NCBI GenBank assembly: GCA_024803745.1
Contig: JANJXV010000014.1
Span: 849,001 to 913,000 of the forward strand
Length of the DNA stretch: 64,000 nt
Direction of reading: 5' to 3'
Source: Megascapheus bottae
Taxonomy: Eukaryota; Chordata; Mammalia; Rodentia; Geomyidae
A program made the translations under genes and the position numbers. The notes under the pieces are model-generated. The model searched no databases. It had not been told where the DNA came from and saw only the letters and a program-made list of their open reading frames with translations. Below are positions 11,699 to 22,310 of the stretch, in pieces. Numbering within the stretch: position 1 is the stretch's first letter; each line of letters starts with the position of its first letter.

Positions 11699-11810
11699 TT
11701 TTTTTTTTTTAAATATTTTTATTATCTTAAATACAAATCTGTGTGTCATCTTTGCACAGGTCCATGCTAATTGTTCCAATTTTAGTACATGTGTTGCCAA
11801 AATGAGCAAC
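11699..11810 (-). pseudogene. U6 snRNA retropseudogene
   Basis: Reading from 11810 leftward, the sequence follows spliceosomal U6: a degenerate 5' stem, then 'tgtactaaaattggaac', then 'attagcatgga', then 'gatgacacaca'. About 12 bases are missing between 'ttggaac' and 'attagcatg' (the segment that normally includes 'gatacagagaag'). The 3' end runs into an A tract on the minus strand (T run 11699-11710), the mark of L1-mediated retroposition. With the deletion and no visible U6 promoter it is not expected to function. Confidence 0.88.
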
Positions 11811-11974
11811 AGAATGTTCCCTTTAATACTCAAAATATGTTATGTGCATGTCAGAAATTAATGTCTCTACAAGAAAGGAAATTACTAAACATTAAAAAAA
11901 GCAAGAAAGCATGTATTTAAGTGAGAGGCTGTCAGCCAGACTGTTCAGGACCTCATTTAACAAAGCCTCCTATA

Positions 11975-12130
11975 ACCTGGACCAAGTGACTTAATCTCAG
12001 ATCCTTTACATACAATACAATAATATCGTCTACTTCAAAGAAACATTTTTAGGATTAAGATCACTGGTACAGCAAAGGTCTTAAGAATAGTATTTGGCTC
12101 ATAAGCATAAACTGTTTCTGAAGAAGCAGT
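11975..12130 (+). mobile_element. MIR fossil
   Basis: The phrase order resembles the MIR core and 3' part: 'ccaagtgacttaatctcag', then 'aggattaagat', then 'gtatttggctcataagc'. Heavily diverged. Confidence 0.5.
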
Positions 12131-12154
12131 GGCCATCACTGCTATTATAACCAG

Positions 12155-12300
12155 GGCCTGAGTACGGTGCTATATGATCCATATTAGGCTCTGAGGATCC
12201 TCTGAGGAGCTTTAGCCTCCTATTAACTCTATGAGAAGGCTGTTGTGCAGTATTAATGCTCTACAGTTGAAGGTAAAATAAATATTCTTAGCAATGCAGA
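12155..12300 (-). mobile_element. Possible MIR fossil
   Basis: 'ctcctattaactctatgag' and 'attaatgctctacagttgaag' resemble the reverse complement of MIR. Weak and worth a profile search. Confidence 0.35.
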
Positions 12301-12499
12301 TCATTTAATCCTACTTTGGGCTAAGAGCTTAATTTCTTGGAATGCTCACTATTCAGAATAAAATCATGCCCATTTCCAAAGCTACACACTCATGTCATCT
12401 TTGGGGGGTGGAGGGTAAAAGACAGAACTTGAAACAGTTGTCTAAAATATTTCTTTAGTCTAGAAGTTCTATAAAAGCAGAATGGGAAAGCATGCCTAT

Positions 12500-12630
12500 A
12501 GAATTCACTAGAATATGAACTCCACTAAACAAGATGAAGACATTATGCTGTTCACCAATGTGTCACCAACATCTAGAGCTATGCCTGAAACGTGGCATAA
12601 TATAAATACTATGCTTTAAAATAAATGTAT
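12500..12630 (+). mobile_element. L2 3'-end fossil
   Basis: 'agaatatgaactccac', 'gctgttcaccaatgtgtcac', 'agctatgcctgaaacgtggc' and 'aatataaatac' keep the order of the L2 3' terminus (agctccttgagg ... cagtgcctggcac ... aataaat). Confidence 0.6.
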
Positions 12631-12996
12631 AAATCTTATATAAATGATCAAATACACATTTATAGGAAATTCTAGATATATTTAAGTAATGAAAAAAATA
12701 AGTACTAGGAAAGTTTTTTAAACAATCACATCTTTGAGCTTTAAATGAAGTGTTGAGTTTACCCTCAACATTTGCCAGCTTACAGTATCAAAGAAAAGAA
12801 AAAATTAAGCACCTTGGAGAAGATGGTAATTGCCTAAAGAGAATTATATGTTTTCTGCCAAAGCCGCACCTGCACCATTTAGAATAATCAATTCAGCAAG
12901 AAGCAGTTATGAATATATAAATTATAAGTGGTGCGGGGGTTCCTTTATTACGGGGCAACAGCAAGTGTTTCCTGAACTTGCACCTGGTATACTACT

Positions 12997-13000
<4 letters not shown>

Positions 13001-13042
<42 letters not shown>
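13001..13042. repeat. (TA)21 microsatellite
   Basis: Pure TA dinucleotide run, likely length-polymorphic. It creates Tyr-Ile repeat frames on both strands that are not genes. Confidence 0.98.
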
Positions 13043-13043
<1 letters not shown>

Positions 13044-14233
13044 TGGTAAATACCTGAGGACCTGTTTTATTCACAACCAAGTTAGAAGCCTGAGGTAATA
13101 TCAGTTTATTGATCAAATGAACTTAATGTTAAACAATAAAGGTTTTATTTCCAAGTATACATTGCTAGCCTGAAAATGTAAGTAACAAATACTATATCAA
13201 TGTCTGCGATAAGCAACAACTTACATTAAAATATATTTTTGAGATGACTGAAGTGATCACCTATGTCCCCCTAGAGAAAAAAATAGTCTACTGCTTATTT
13301 GCAAAGCTGCTTTGTTACGAGTACCACTGCTGCCATTTGTTCATTCTGCCCCCCACTTCTGTGTTCCTTTTACCTTCCCAAGGACAGATACAAATACAAA
13401 TGAGACAAAAACAAAACAAAACAAAAAACAAAGAAAAAAACTCATTTCCATTTCTGTTCCAGTATTATGTCATAACATACTGTCACAATTTCAGTAAAGT
13501 AAGAAAATTGTTACAATTGAGTTCTAACTACCACATCTAAATTATAACTTGAGTCTTTTTGATATAAGTGGTAAAAAGGCTGAATCAGATTGAAGTTATT
13601 TTTCCATTATTAGAATGGTATGTAACTAAAGAGACTTGTGTTCAACTATTTATTACATGTTTGAGAATTTCCTTGACTAGGAGTTCGATAAGTATGTTCC
13701 AAAAGAGAAATATATCAAGGATACTAAATAGTAAGGTATAGTTGAAAGAAGTAATTATTTCTAAAGTTTTAGTAGGACATTTTGGTTTCAGTACACCAAA
13801 TAGATATGTGATTATAAAAGTTTGTGGGAATCTCAGGCTCCCTTATACATCACTTTTATTCTCCTTTTTCTTTTATTCTCCCCCAGATTTTCAAGACAAT
13901 CACACCAACCTTTCTCTCCTGCTTTAAGAACACTGTGTCTGCAACACTCTTCAATGTTGCTCCTGACTTCCTCACTCTTTCCCACTCATTCACCTGTTAG
14001 GTTAAATGTATACCACCTCTGGACTTCCAGCTTATCTAACTGTTTAATAATAAGACTCTGACATTTGAAAGCCATGTGGACATGACACTTACCTATCTTG
14101 CTACATATCAGATTCTCATACTCTGACACAATGCTTAGCTAGCTGAGAATCATAGAGCAATTAGTATTTATGAAATATATGAATTATCAGCCAACCCTAA
14201 CTTTTGCTCATAACAAAAATTTCAACTTTACCT
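13043..14233. other. Unique AT-rich DNA
   Basis: Contains an A/C-rich low-complexity stretch at about 13.39-13.44 kb. Frames of up to 98 codons around 13.24-13.54 kb and 13.74-14.06 kb overlap in different frames and show no domain. Confidence 0.5.
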
Positions 14234-14412
14234 TGTGGATCATGCCTGTAATCCTAGATATTCAGGAAGCTGTGACTATGAATCATGAGGTTCAACTTCA
14301 TTTCCAGTTAACCAACAAAATGCTGGACTGCAGGTGTGGCTCAAGTGGTAGAGTGCCGGCCATGAGTAAGAAAGCCCAGTAAGAGCCACAGGCCCTTGAA
14401 GTCAGCCCTAGT

Positions 14413-14414
<2 letters not shown>
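14234..14414 (+). mobile_element. B1-Geo dimeric SINE, diverged
   Basis: The 7SL-like head 'catgcctgtaatcctagata' is followed by 'caggtgtggctcaagtggta' and a degraded 3' end. Its tail is the (CA)n microsatellite that follows. Confidence 0.8.

Positions 14415-14450
<36 letters not shown>
14415..14450. repeat. (AC)18 microsatellite
   Basis: Pure AC run at the 3' end of the preceding SINE, consistent with microsatellite growth from a SINE tail. Confidence 0.97.
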
Positions 14451-14455
<5 letters not shown>

Positions 14456-15727
14456 ATGCATTTCTTTAGGCCACAGACCTTATCTCATTTACAGCCCTCA
14501 GTACAAGCCTAACTCAGTCCCTGACACAGAAATGGAATTTAAGAAATGATAAATAGGTCTATAAAGCAAACAAACTCTAAAAGGCACAGTTAATAATATA
14601 AAGAGGCAAATTTTAGGATTTAAGTATTAAATTATAAAATTATTAAATTTCTTTATAGTTTACTTCTTTGCAAAAGGTTTTTAATATAAATAGCATAAAA
14701 TGTACACTTTACCCAAATTATAATTTTGCAAGTTAGTATAATAGTTTCAGAGACAATCATAATTTTATTAAATATCATTATTATTTAGCACAAGAACATT
14801 CTGCTAGCAATAAAGGGAATACTTTGAGAGAAAGATCCTAAGACCAATTTCTGTGGAAAAAAGATACAGACACACAACGAGCACAGTGGTAAATGACAGG
14901 ATATGAGTGAGGGTTAAAATTAATTTTAGTTACTGGTATTAAGAAGAAATCTGTGGTTATTTTTGTTTTGTTTTGTTTTTAATTTGGGTAGAAAACACCA
15001 GGAATAGTACTAAACCCATGTGTGAGAATTCAAGACATCAGATTTGTTTATACTTAAAAAATAAAAGAGTGGTATTAAGAATGAGAGCAAAGATGTTTCA
15101 TCAGTAGTAGGGAGTGAAAGATGAAGTACAAGTGCAATCAGCACCAGGACAGAATAGCAGGTACACACAGGGAAGGAAATACTTTAAAAACAAACAGCAG
15201 GCAAATTGCTGAGATTAGACGTAACACAGTCAAAGAAATTATAGATGCCTAGATCAAAAGGGGGTGCTAAGAGAAAGGGCAGAGTTCCCTGGCAAGGACA
15301 TCTGGAGTGTTCCTAAGTGAATATACTGAACTACAGATTGTAAACAATCAGGCAGAGTAATCTAACCAGTACAGACAACAGTCGAAATATGACCTCATTG
15401 TTAAAACATGCTGTTTCCAATCAATTCTGGCACTGTTACTTACTGGATTTTTTTTTTATGAAATCCAAATAATTTCAAGTAATCCAGTTTCCATCATTGC
15501 CTTAAAATACTATTCCACAATGTGTATAACCGGCCTACTTCTTGACTGTCTATGAAAGAGTTCACACTACTCCAGCCTTCCATGGTCTCTCAACTGTTCC
15601 CCAACAGTAATGAGTAATAACTTGGTATTGTTTTATTTCTAAACCAAAGTGAAAAAAATTCACTTTAAAATCTTTTTTCTTGGTCAATTATTCCCTTTTG
15701 TAGTTCCTGGATACTCTCGATTTTTGC

Positions 15728-15800
15728 CATTCTAGGGATACAACATAGAACTCCACACATGCTAGATAAATACTCTACCAATAAGTTACACCCCAAGTTC
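15728..15800 (-). mobile_element. ID-like (tRNA-Ala-derived) SINE fragment
   Basis: 'cacatgctagataaatactc' and 'taccaataagttacacccca' are the reverse complement of the D-arm half of an ID/tRNA-Ala element. No Geo half is attached. Confidence 0.7.
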
Positions 15801-16412
15801 CAGATACTATAATTTCAATTTTCAAGTTACTCAAAATACTGTTTTGGAAGTTCCTGGATTGATATAAGACAAATATAGTCTTACTACTGACAATTTGTAA
15901 AGACTTCTGCTTTCTTACTTTATTATAATGAGTTTGCAAGATGACCTCCCAAATGTCAAGGGTTCTTTGTGACTGCCATATCCCATTGCAACCTCCTGTC
16001 TGTTTTTTGTCTGATATTACCTGAGCTCCCTTTACACATTACAAAGCATTTTTTTTCTCACTGAATATCAATTTCAGATTGTTTGTGCCTTGATGTATTT
16101 CTTGCATTTCTGTAGGATGAATCTCATTATTTCCTAGAGTATATCTAAACCTTTTTCAGTATCATGGTGCTAATTTTCTCACCTCCCTATTTGAGATGAT
16201 TCCTCCTTTATTATTTTCTGTAAATTAATTGACACTTTTCCTTTACAATTTTTTATTTTCAATGAATATATAAAGAAAATGCAGATAATATATATTAAGA
16301 AAAAGGATGCTTCACCTTAATAAGAGTAAATTTATTCAGTTAAAGTAGTAAGTCCTCATATTAATAGGTCAGTAAGCTTGATTTACTTATTTTAAAAATC
16401 ACAAATACACAC

Positions 16413-16601
16413 TGGGAGTTTGGCCTAGTGGTAGAGTGCTTTCCTAGCATAAATCCGGGTTTGATTTCTCAGTACTACATACATAGAAAAAGCGGGAAGT
16501 GGTGTTGTGGCCCAAGTGGTAAAGTGCTAGTCTTGAGAAAGCCCAAGGCCAGTTGTCAGGCCCTGAGTTAAGTCCCCAGGACTGGCCAAAAAAAAAAAAA
16601 A
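16413..16601 (+). mobile_element. IDL-Geo SINE with TSD
   Basis: Both halves are present, with a 14-A tail. The flanks are tcacaaatacacac (16399-16412) and tcacacgtacacac (16602-16615), 12 of 14 identical, so insertion is not very recent. The head shows small losses after 'tagcata'. Confidence 0.92.
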
Positions 16602-16615
16602 TCACACGTACACAC

Positions 16616-17454
16616 TATTAATTTTATGTCCAATTTTAAGCAAATATTATTAAGATTTTACAGTAGCATTTATTTTTAGATGATGTGTATACTTGGTTTA
16701 ATTACCATCTCTTTATTCAGATTTTGAGATTAAACTAATATATAGGTAATGATTGCTTAAAAAGAAGCAAGAGTAGCATTTTAATTCAAATCTCAGACCT
16801 TAAATATATTTAAATTAAAAACTTTAACATCATTGAATTTCCAATGACTATAAAAGTTTCCATTTTTAATTAAATACAAATAACTTTAACTATCAATGAT
16901 TCATATGAAATATTTTAATTACTCTGTATAATTGAATTTATGAACATTACATATACTTTATAAAATCTTACTAGACTGTTTATAACTTTTGTTTCCTGTG
17001 CTCAAAACATTTTAAAACATAATTTGGCTAAGGAATTTCAGGATATTTATTTCCTCAATATTGAATTTACATAAACATAAAACTTCTGTTTTATATTCTT
17101 ATTTATTTAATATCACTGAGTTCCTCCACTTTCTTTTGATAGTGCCAGCTTAACAGCATTTTAAAACTCAAACATGCTAAAGCAAATGTTATTCAATGCA
17201 TTTAAAGTTAAATTCTGTTAAATTTTAAGTACAGCTTATATGCTTTGGACTTAAAACAACCTTTGAAGAAAAAACACACTGATAAACCCAGGAAAGTTAT
17301 GAGTTAAATGCGCAATTCAGGAAAGAATTATGGCAATTCCATGTATGTGGGCCAGTCTAGAGTGATGTTTACATAGGGTCTCCTGGCTCTATCTGTACTA
17401 TATTATGACCCTTGTCATCACCTGCCCTGAAGCAGTTACATATGTCTACTTCTC
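16616..17454. other. Very AT-rich unique block
   Basis: No repeat or exon recognised. Long A/T runs, with no open frame of note. Confidence 0.5.
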
Positions 17455-17580
17455 CTACTAAGCAAGTTTCTTCTGTGAGGCAGGAGCAAACTGAACCCTT
17501 TGTATCTTCCCTGCATTCTCCCATAGCACTTCACACAAGGCAGCCACACAATAGATGTTTGTCAAATTATCAGAACAACT
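17455..17580 (+). mobile_element. L2 3'-end fossil
   Basis: 'gtgaggcaggagcaaac', 'atagcacttcacacaaggca' and 'caatagatgtttgtcaaat' match the order of the L2 terminus. Confidence 0.5.
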
Positions 17581-17754
17581 AAGTTCATGAATTTGCTTTG
17601 ATAGACAGCTTCACAAATAATGGAAAAAAAACTAACTTAGATGAGTCAATGGTGGTAGTGATAATGTCAGGAACATCAAATGAAAATATTAAAAGATGAT
17701 ATAAATAATTTACTTGAAACAGTTTCTAAATTTCAAAAGAAAAACTAATCTTTA

Positions 17755-17935
17755 AAACTTTTACTTTATTTTTCGTTATTATTAAAGTGACGTACAAACG
17801 GGTTACAGTTACATAAGTAAGGTAAAGCATACATTTCTTTTTGGACAATGTCACATATTCCGCCACTCTCTCCCAGTTTTCCCATACAAATTGTACAGTT
17901 CACTTGAAAACATAACTTTTTTATTCTTCCCTAAG
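17755..17935 (-). mobile_element. LINE-1 3'-end fragment
   Basis: Contains 'gttattattaaagtgacgta' and 'cgggttacagttacataagt', the same order as the 3' terminus of the LINE-1 at 47.7 kb. A 5'-truncated tail insertion. Confidence 0.8.
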
Positions 17936-18019
17936 TTAGAGGCATTATTTTGTTTGAAAGTATTTTCTGAATGAGATGAGACATTGCAAATAATTTATAA
18001 TAATCCCAGAACAGGAATT

Positions 18020-18062
18020 CTCCAATAAAGATTGGAGGCGTGAGCCAACACCACCCAGCATT
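18020..18062 (-). mobile_element. B1-type head remnant
   Basis: 'ggcgtgagccaacaccac' plus 'ccagc' is the reverse complement of the 7SL-like start of a B1 or B1-Geo copy. The rest is missing. Confidence 0.5.
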
Positions 18063-18107
18063 AAAAAAAATGTTTTTAAGATTGTTTCTACTTAATTTTG
18101 TACACTA

Positions 18108-18409
18108 TTGGCTCCTGGAACACCTACACCTGAAAATGATCTCTTACAAGCAAAAGGAGGCTCAGATCTAAGGATTGTGGTTCAAAACCAGCTCTGGCAC
18201 TAAAGAAGGTGAAACTCTTATCGCCAGGGGTTAATCTCTAGAAATGGGGAAATGGGGCTGTGGCTAAAGGGTGGTAGCCTTGAGCTGAAGAGTTAAGGGA
18301 CAACAGCTAGGCCCAAGGGGAGGGCAGTAGCCTTGAGCTGTAGAGCCCAGGGGCAGCACCCAGGCCCAGAGTTCAAGCCCCATGATCCCCCAAAATAAAT
18401 AAATAAAAT
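18108..18409 (+). mobile_element. B1-Geo SINE with 53-bp internal duplication
   Basis: A degraded 7SL-like head leads through 'ggttcaaaaccagctctggc' to a Geo module in which the segment starting 'gtagccttgagctg' occurs twice, at 18274 and 18327. B-box-like 'gagttcaagcccca' and an AAAT-rich tail follow. Three other B1-Geo copies also carry a duplicated right module. Confidence 0.8.
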
Positions 18410-18456
18410 GTAATTCAGGTCAATGTATATTTATTAAGAAACTAATGTATGCAAAA

Positions 18457-18545
18457 TAGGTAGCCTTGAGCTGAAGAGTTCAGGGACAAGGCCCAGGCCC
18501 AGGGGACAAGGCCCAGGCCCAGAATTCAAGCCTCACCACCAGAGT
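18457..18545 (+). mobile_element. Geo right-module fragment
   Basis: Begins at 'ggtagccttgagctgaag', so head and linker are absent. It contains a short internal duplication of 'ggacaaggcccaggcccag' and ends near 'gaattcaagcc'. Confidence 0.75.
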
Positions 18546-18993
18546 AGGGCAGGGGGTAGGGGGGAAGAAGCATGTTCAGAGAAAAAGGAAAAGATAAAAG
18601 ATATATGGGACACAAAAGAGATCTATCAACATTTCCAGGTGTCATAATGGGTAGAGAGCAGAGATTGTAGAAGAGGTATAGTTATTAAGTGAAAAGCAAT
18701 GGGATGAAAAAGCAAAATGTAGGCTCAGTGAAATGTCTGCATTTGGAATGATTGTTTTGAAACCTATTGCCTATGAAGAGGTTCTACTTCTATTGATATT
18801 ACTATCAATTTTGCTGTCATACAGATTTGAAGTTTTTTGTTTTCCTTTGATAAATTCAAACACTCTCACTTATATGTAATTAGTGTTATAGATTGAGTGT
18901 TTATTACATAAATTGTTTTGGACTACACAAAGGTGTCATTTCTAAGAACTTCCTCACCATAGGTGTACATTGTGTACTTGTTTTAACCATTTT

Positions 18994-19007
18994 CCAGTAG
19001 ATGGCAG
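18994..19007 (+). promoter_or_regulatory. CTCF-like motif
   Basis: ccagtagatggcag satisfies the IUPAC core CCASNAGRKGGCRS at every position. It lies in non-repetitive DNA. Occupancy cannot be judged from sequence. Confidence 0.45.
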
Positions 19008-19116
19008 TCAAGTGTCTTATTCTAATAACATATGTATTACAACAATGTTACAAAGAGGTAACTTCCTAAATCCTATCCCATAAACATATGAAACAAACAA
19101 AGAAAAACACTGAACA

Positions 19117-19304
19117 AGGCTGGGAATGTGGTTTGGTGGTACAATGCTTGTCTACCATGAACTAAGACCTGAGTTCAATTCCTCAGTATCACATAAACAG
19201 AAAAGGCTGGAAGTGGCACTGTGTCTCAAGTGGTACAGTACTAACTTAAACAAAAGAAACTCAGGGACAGTGCCTATGCCCTGAGTTCAAGCCCCAAGAC
19301 TGGA
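19117..19304 (+). mobile_element. IDL-Geo SINE with probable TSD
   Basis: The diverged head 'ggctgggaatgtggtttggt' is followed by a right half containing 'caaaagaaactcagggacag'. The repeat aaacactgaa flanks it at 19105-19114 and 19315-19324. Confidence 0.85.
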
Positions 19305-19530
19305 CAAACCAAACAAACACTGAAAGAAGGATCTAACTTCTCTTTGCAAAATATCTTCAGTGGTTCTGTTTCACAAGTTTGTCAAGTCAACATTCAAGGC
19401 CTTGGATACTATTTTCTCTTTCATCTCATCTTTCACTAAAGATACCCTACTTATGTTCAAATCTAATTACTCTCTGCCTTACATTTGCCTTGTCCTTCCT
19501 ACTTTTCATTCTTTCATTTATGTATTTATT

Positions 19531-19738
19531 GTGCCAGTCCTGGGGTTTGAATTCAGGGCCTGGTCATTTCTCAAGCTTTATTTTGGCTCAAGACTAGCAC
19601 TCAACTGCTTGACCCACAGCTCTACTTCTGGCTTTTTGGTAGTTAAATGGAAATAAGAGCCTCATGGACTTTTCTGCATAGGCTGACTTTGAACTGTGAT
19701 CCTCAGATCTCTACATGAACCACTGGCACCTGGCCCAG
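19531..19738 (-). mobile_element. B1-Geo SINE
   Basis: Minus-strand Geo module ('gtgccagtcctggggtttga', 'gcttgacccacagctc') is followed by the 7SL head in reverse ('ctttgaactgtgatcctcag', 'ggcacctggcc'). Confidence 0.87.
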
Positions 19739-19739
19739 T

Positions 19740-21180
19740 CTTTCTATTCTAGTCACATGATTTCTTCTTTCTGAATTATCTCCAAACCATTTCCCTGCAA
19801 GAAGTTCTAAATTATATTTAGCAGTACATTTGGGGTGATATTTTGGATGACTGAATTTTGTCAATAGTAAGCCCAAGCCCTCCCTCCAATTTTGGTTAGT
19901 GTGCCCATTAACTATTGGTATATAACAGAATACTTCATACTTGTACCTTAAAACAATGACTATTTTTTATTACATCTTGCAAATTTGTAGGTCAGAAATT
20001 CAGGCACAGCTAAGTACTATCCTGTTTATTGATATGAGAGGTTGTGATGAAGTTTGATAGTCAGCTAACAGATAAGTGGTTTGGAGAGTCCAAGAAAACT
20101 TCACTCAAGAGTTGAGCTCAGTGGGGAATGATAGCTCAGATCATTTATATCTATGCTCTGTACAGCAATGTGAATCTAGCTGGAGTTCTTAACAGTGAAT
20201 ATTTTAATGAATAGGCCAGCATCTATGACTAATCCTAAGTCAGTCTCTATCAAAATCTATTGGGGGACACAGTCATAAACCTCTCTAAACTCAAGAGGAG
20301 AGGAGAAAAAGACAACACTTTTCAATGGGAGCATGATGTCATGCTTTAACACTGAAACAGTTAAGAGTACAAAAAGTGGGACATCAACCAATACCAGAGG
20401 GAGAGGTTGATTGCTTGCTACTGATCCAAACCCCACTACTCTCTCCTGTCAAAATAAAGCACATAAACACCCCTATAAAACATTTCATCTGGGACCAGGA
20501 GTTTGGCCCCAAGCGGAATTTTTCTTTTGATGGAGAGGATTCCATGGAAACATTCTAAAAAATGAAAAAAAGAAGTACCATCTAGAATACTTTTCTTACA
20601 TTTTGTATACCTAAAAGTATGTGACAATTTTCATGAAAAATAAAGGATCAAGGAATCCCGAAGTTCACAGTCTCAGAATCTCACATCCAAGAAAATACCC
20701 TGAATATCATAATGTAATAGTTTATGAATATAATTGCTTATGAATAGATGCTATCTCTCATTTTTTCTCTTTTCACTAACCACTGACACATTGAGACCAG
20801 TCTTCTCTTCTTAAAAGCAATAACTTGTCTCCCAAAGAAAGGCAAAAGTTCTTTTTAAACAAAGAAAATGTATAATAAAGTATGGCAAAAAAGATCAACG
20901 CATAGAAGTTTTATCATTTCCTTAGGGGCAGAAAGACATTACACACTAGGGCAATACTCAGAAATCTCAGGAAAATTCTTTAGCATTGATGACAAAAATC
21001 CTCAACTCTGAAGACAGAAAATTTTAAAGGAAATCCAAGTAGACTGTAAATTAGTAAAACAGTAAAAATGTCTAGAAGATTACATAAGGAAATGTTTTCT
21101 TGATTTAGGATTAGGAATAGAATATTTACACAGTACTTGGTAAGTGTTAACAAAAAGGAGGAAGATTGATGAATTCAACA
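19740..21180. other. Unique DNA
   Basis: No repeats or exons recognised. Frames of 60-63 codons near 20.4-20.6 kb overlap on opposite strands and are not credible genes. Confidence 0.5.
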
Positions 21181-21201
21181 TTAAAAACGTTTTCCCCCCA
21201 G

Positions 21202-21400
21202 GGCTGGGAGTTTGGCCTAGTGGTAGAATGTTTGCCTTGCATGCACGAAGACCCGGGTTCAATTCCTTGGTACCAGATACATAGAAAAAAAGCCAGAAAT
21301 AGTGCTGAGGCTCAAGTGGTTAGAGCTCTAGTCTTGAGAAAGTCCAAGGACAGTGCTCAGGCCCTGACTTCAAACCCAGGACTAGCCAAAAACAAACAAA
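21202..21400 (+). mobile_element. IDL-Geo SINE inserted in the tail of a minus copy
   Basis: Full-length copy. Its own flanking repeat is cgttttccccccag (21188-21201) and ctttttcccctcag (21401-21414), and the right copy is the start of the neighbouring minus-strand SINE. It is therefore the younger of the pair. Confidence 0.9.
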
Positions 21401-21586
21401 CTTTTTCCCCTCAGTCCTGAGCACTCTCCTTGGGTTTTCTCAAGGCTAGAGCTCTACTACTTCAGCCAAGCTCCTGGCTCAAAAGCCACTTCTGGCTTTT
21501 TTCTATGTATGTGGTACTGAGGAATCAAACCCCAATCTTAGTGCATGTTAGGCAAGCACTCTACCACTAGGCCAAACTCCTGGCCC
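21401..21586 (-). mobile_element. IDL-Geo SINE, older partner of an inverted pair
   Basis: Reverse-oriented copy ending 'aggccaaactcctggccc'. Outer flanks taaaaacgtttt (from 21182) and taaaaacatttt (from 21586) look like its TSD, now separated by the nested plus-strand copy. Confidence 0.88.
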
Positions 21587-21689
21587 TAAAAACATTTTTT
21601 TCAATCAAAAAAATTGTGACATTGTGGAACATGGTAAAGCAATACAGCATGTGAGATTAAAATGACCACCAGATAAGAAGCTGCTGTAG

Positions 21690-22030
21690 TCAACCATCAG
21701 GTCCTTACATTTGCTAGACAGGCATTCTACCATATCAGTCACTGCTCCAGCCTCTTGTATTGGTATCTTCAAGGCAGGGTCCCACTATATGCCCTGGCTT
21801 GCCTGGACTGTAATCTCCTGCTTGCACTTCCTGGTGTCAATGGGGTCGATAGGTCAATACTGTTGTGCTCAACCATTGTGAGTTCCCCCAGGACTGGTAT
21901 GACAGATATGTGCTGTATCCAATCATTGGCTGAGACAGAGGCTCTCAAACTTTATGGCTATGCTTGCTTCAAAATGTGATCCCCTCAAATTCTGCATTCT
22001 GCCTCCCAATAGCTAGGATCATTAGCTATG
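21690..22030 (-). mobile_element. Old trimeric SINE (tRNA - 7SL - 7SL read on plus)
   Basis: A tRNA-like block ('gctagacaggcattctacca') is followed by two reverse 7SL-like blocks ('ggcagggtcccactatatgc' and 'ctgcctcccaatagctagga'). Strongly diverged. A 74-codon frame across it is incidental. Confidence 0.6.
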
Positions 22031-22082
22031 AAACTTGTTTCAAATACTCAAATCCTCTATAATTCTACTTTTCTTTTATTCC

Positions 22083-22310
22083 CCCCCCTTTTTTTTAACT
22101 TTTCCTTTTTTCTTCTTTCCTTTGCCAATACTAATGTTCGAACTCAAACTTGCTTGGATTGGTTGTTTCAGTTGAGCTCTCCCACTTGAACCACACCTCC
22201 AGTGCAGCATTTTGATGTTAATTGGCAGTGGAATCTAAAGGACTTTTCTTCCCAACTTCAAACTTCAATCCTGAATACTTCAAACACCTGAGTAGCTAGT
22301 ATTCCAAACA
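22083..22310 (-). mobile_element. Diverged B1-Geo-like SINE
   Basis: Polypyrimidine start, tRNA-like 'tgagctctcccacttgaacc' and 7SL-like end 'cacctgagtagctagtattc' give the B1-Geo order in reverse. Confidence 0.6.

Noticed and set aside
11716..11810. Functional U6 snRNA gene
   Set aside because: Internal deletion, A tail at the 3' end and no recognisable PSE/TATA promoter upstream.
12830..13116. Tyr-Ile-repeat proteins on both strands
   Set aside because: Created by the (TA)n microsatellite.
14415..14450. CRISPR-like or satellite array
   Set aside because: Simple dinucleotide repeat; no direct repeats with unique spacers exist anywhere in the window.
20376..20627. Opposed 60- and 63-codon frames as a gene
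   Set aside because: Overlapping on opposite strands, no motif, short.
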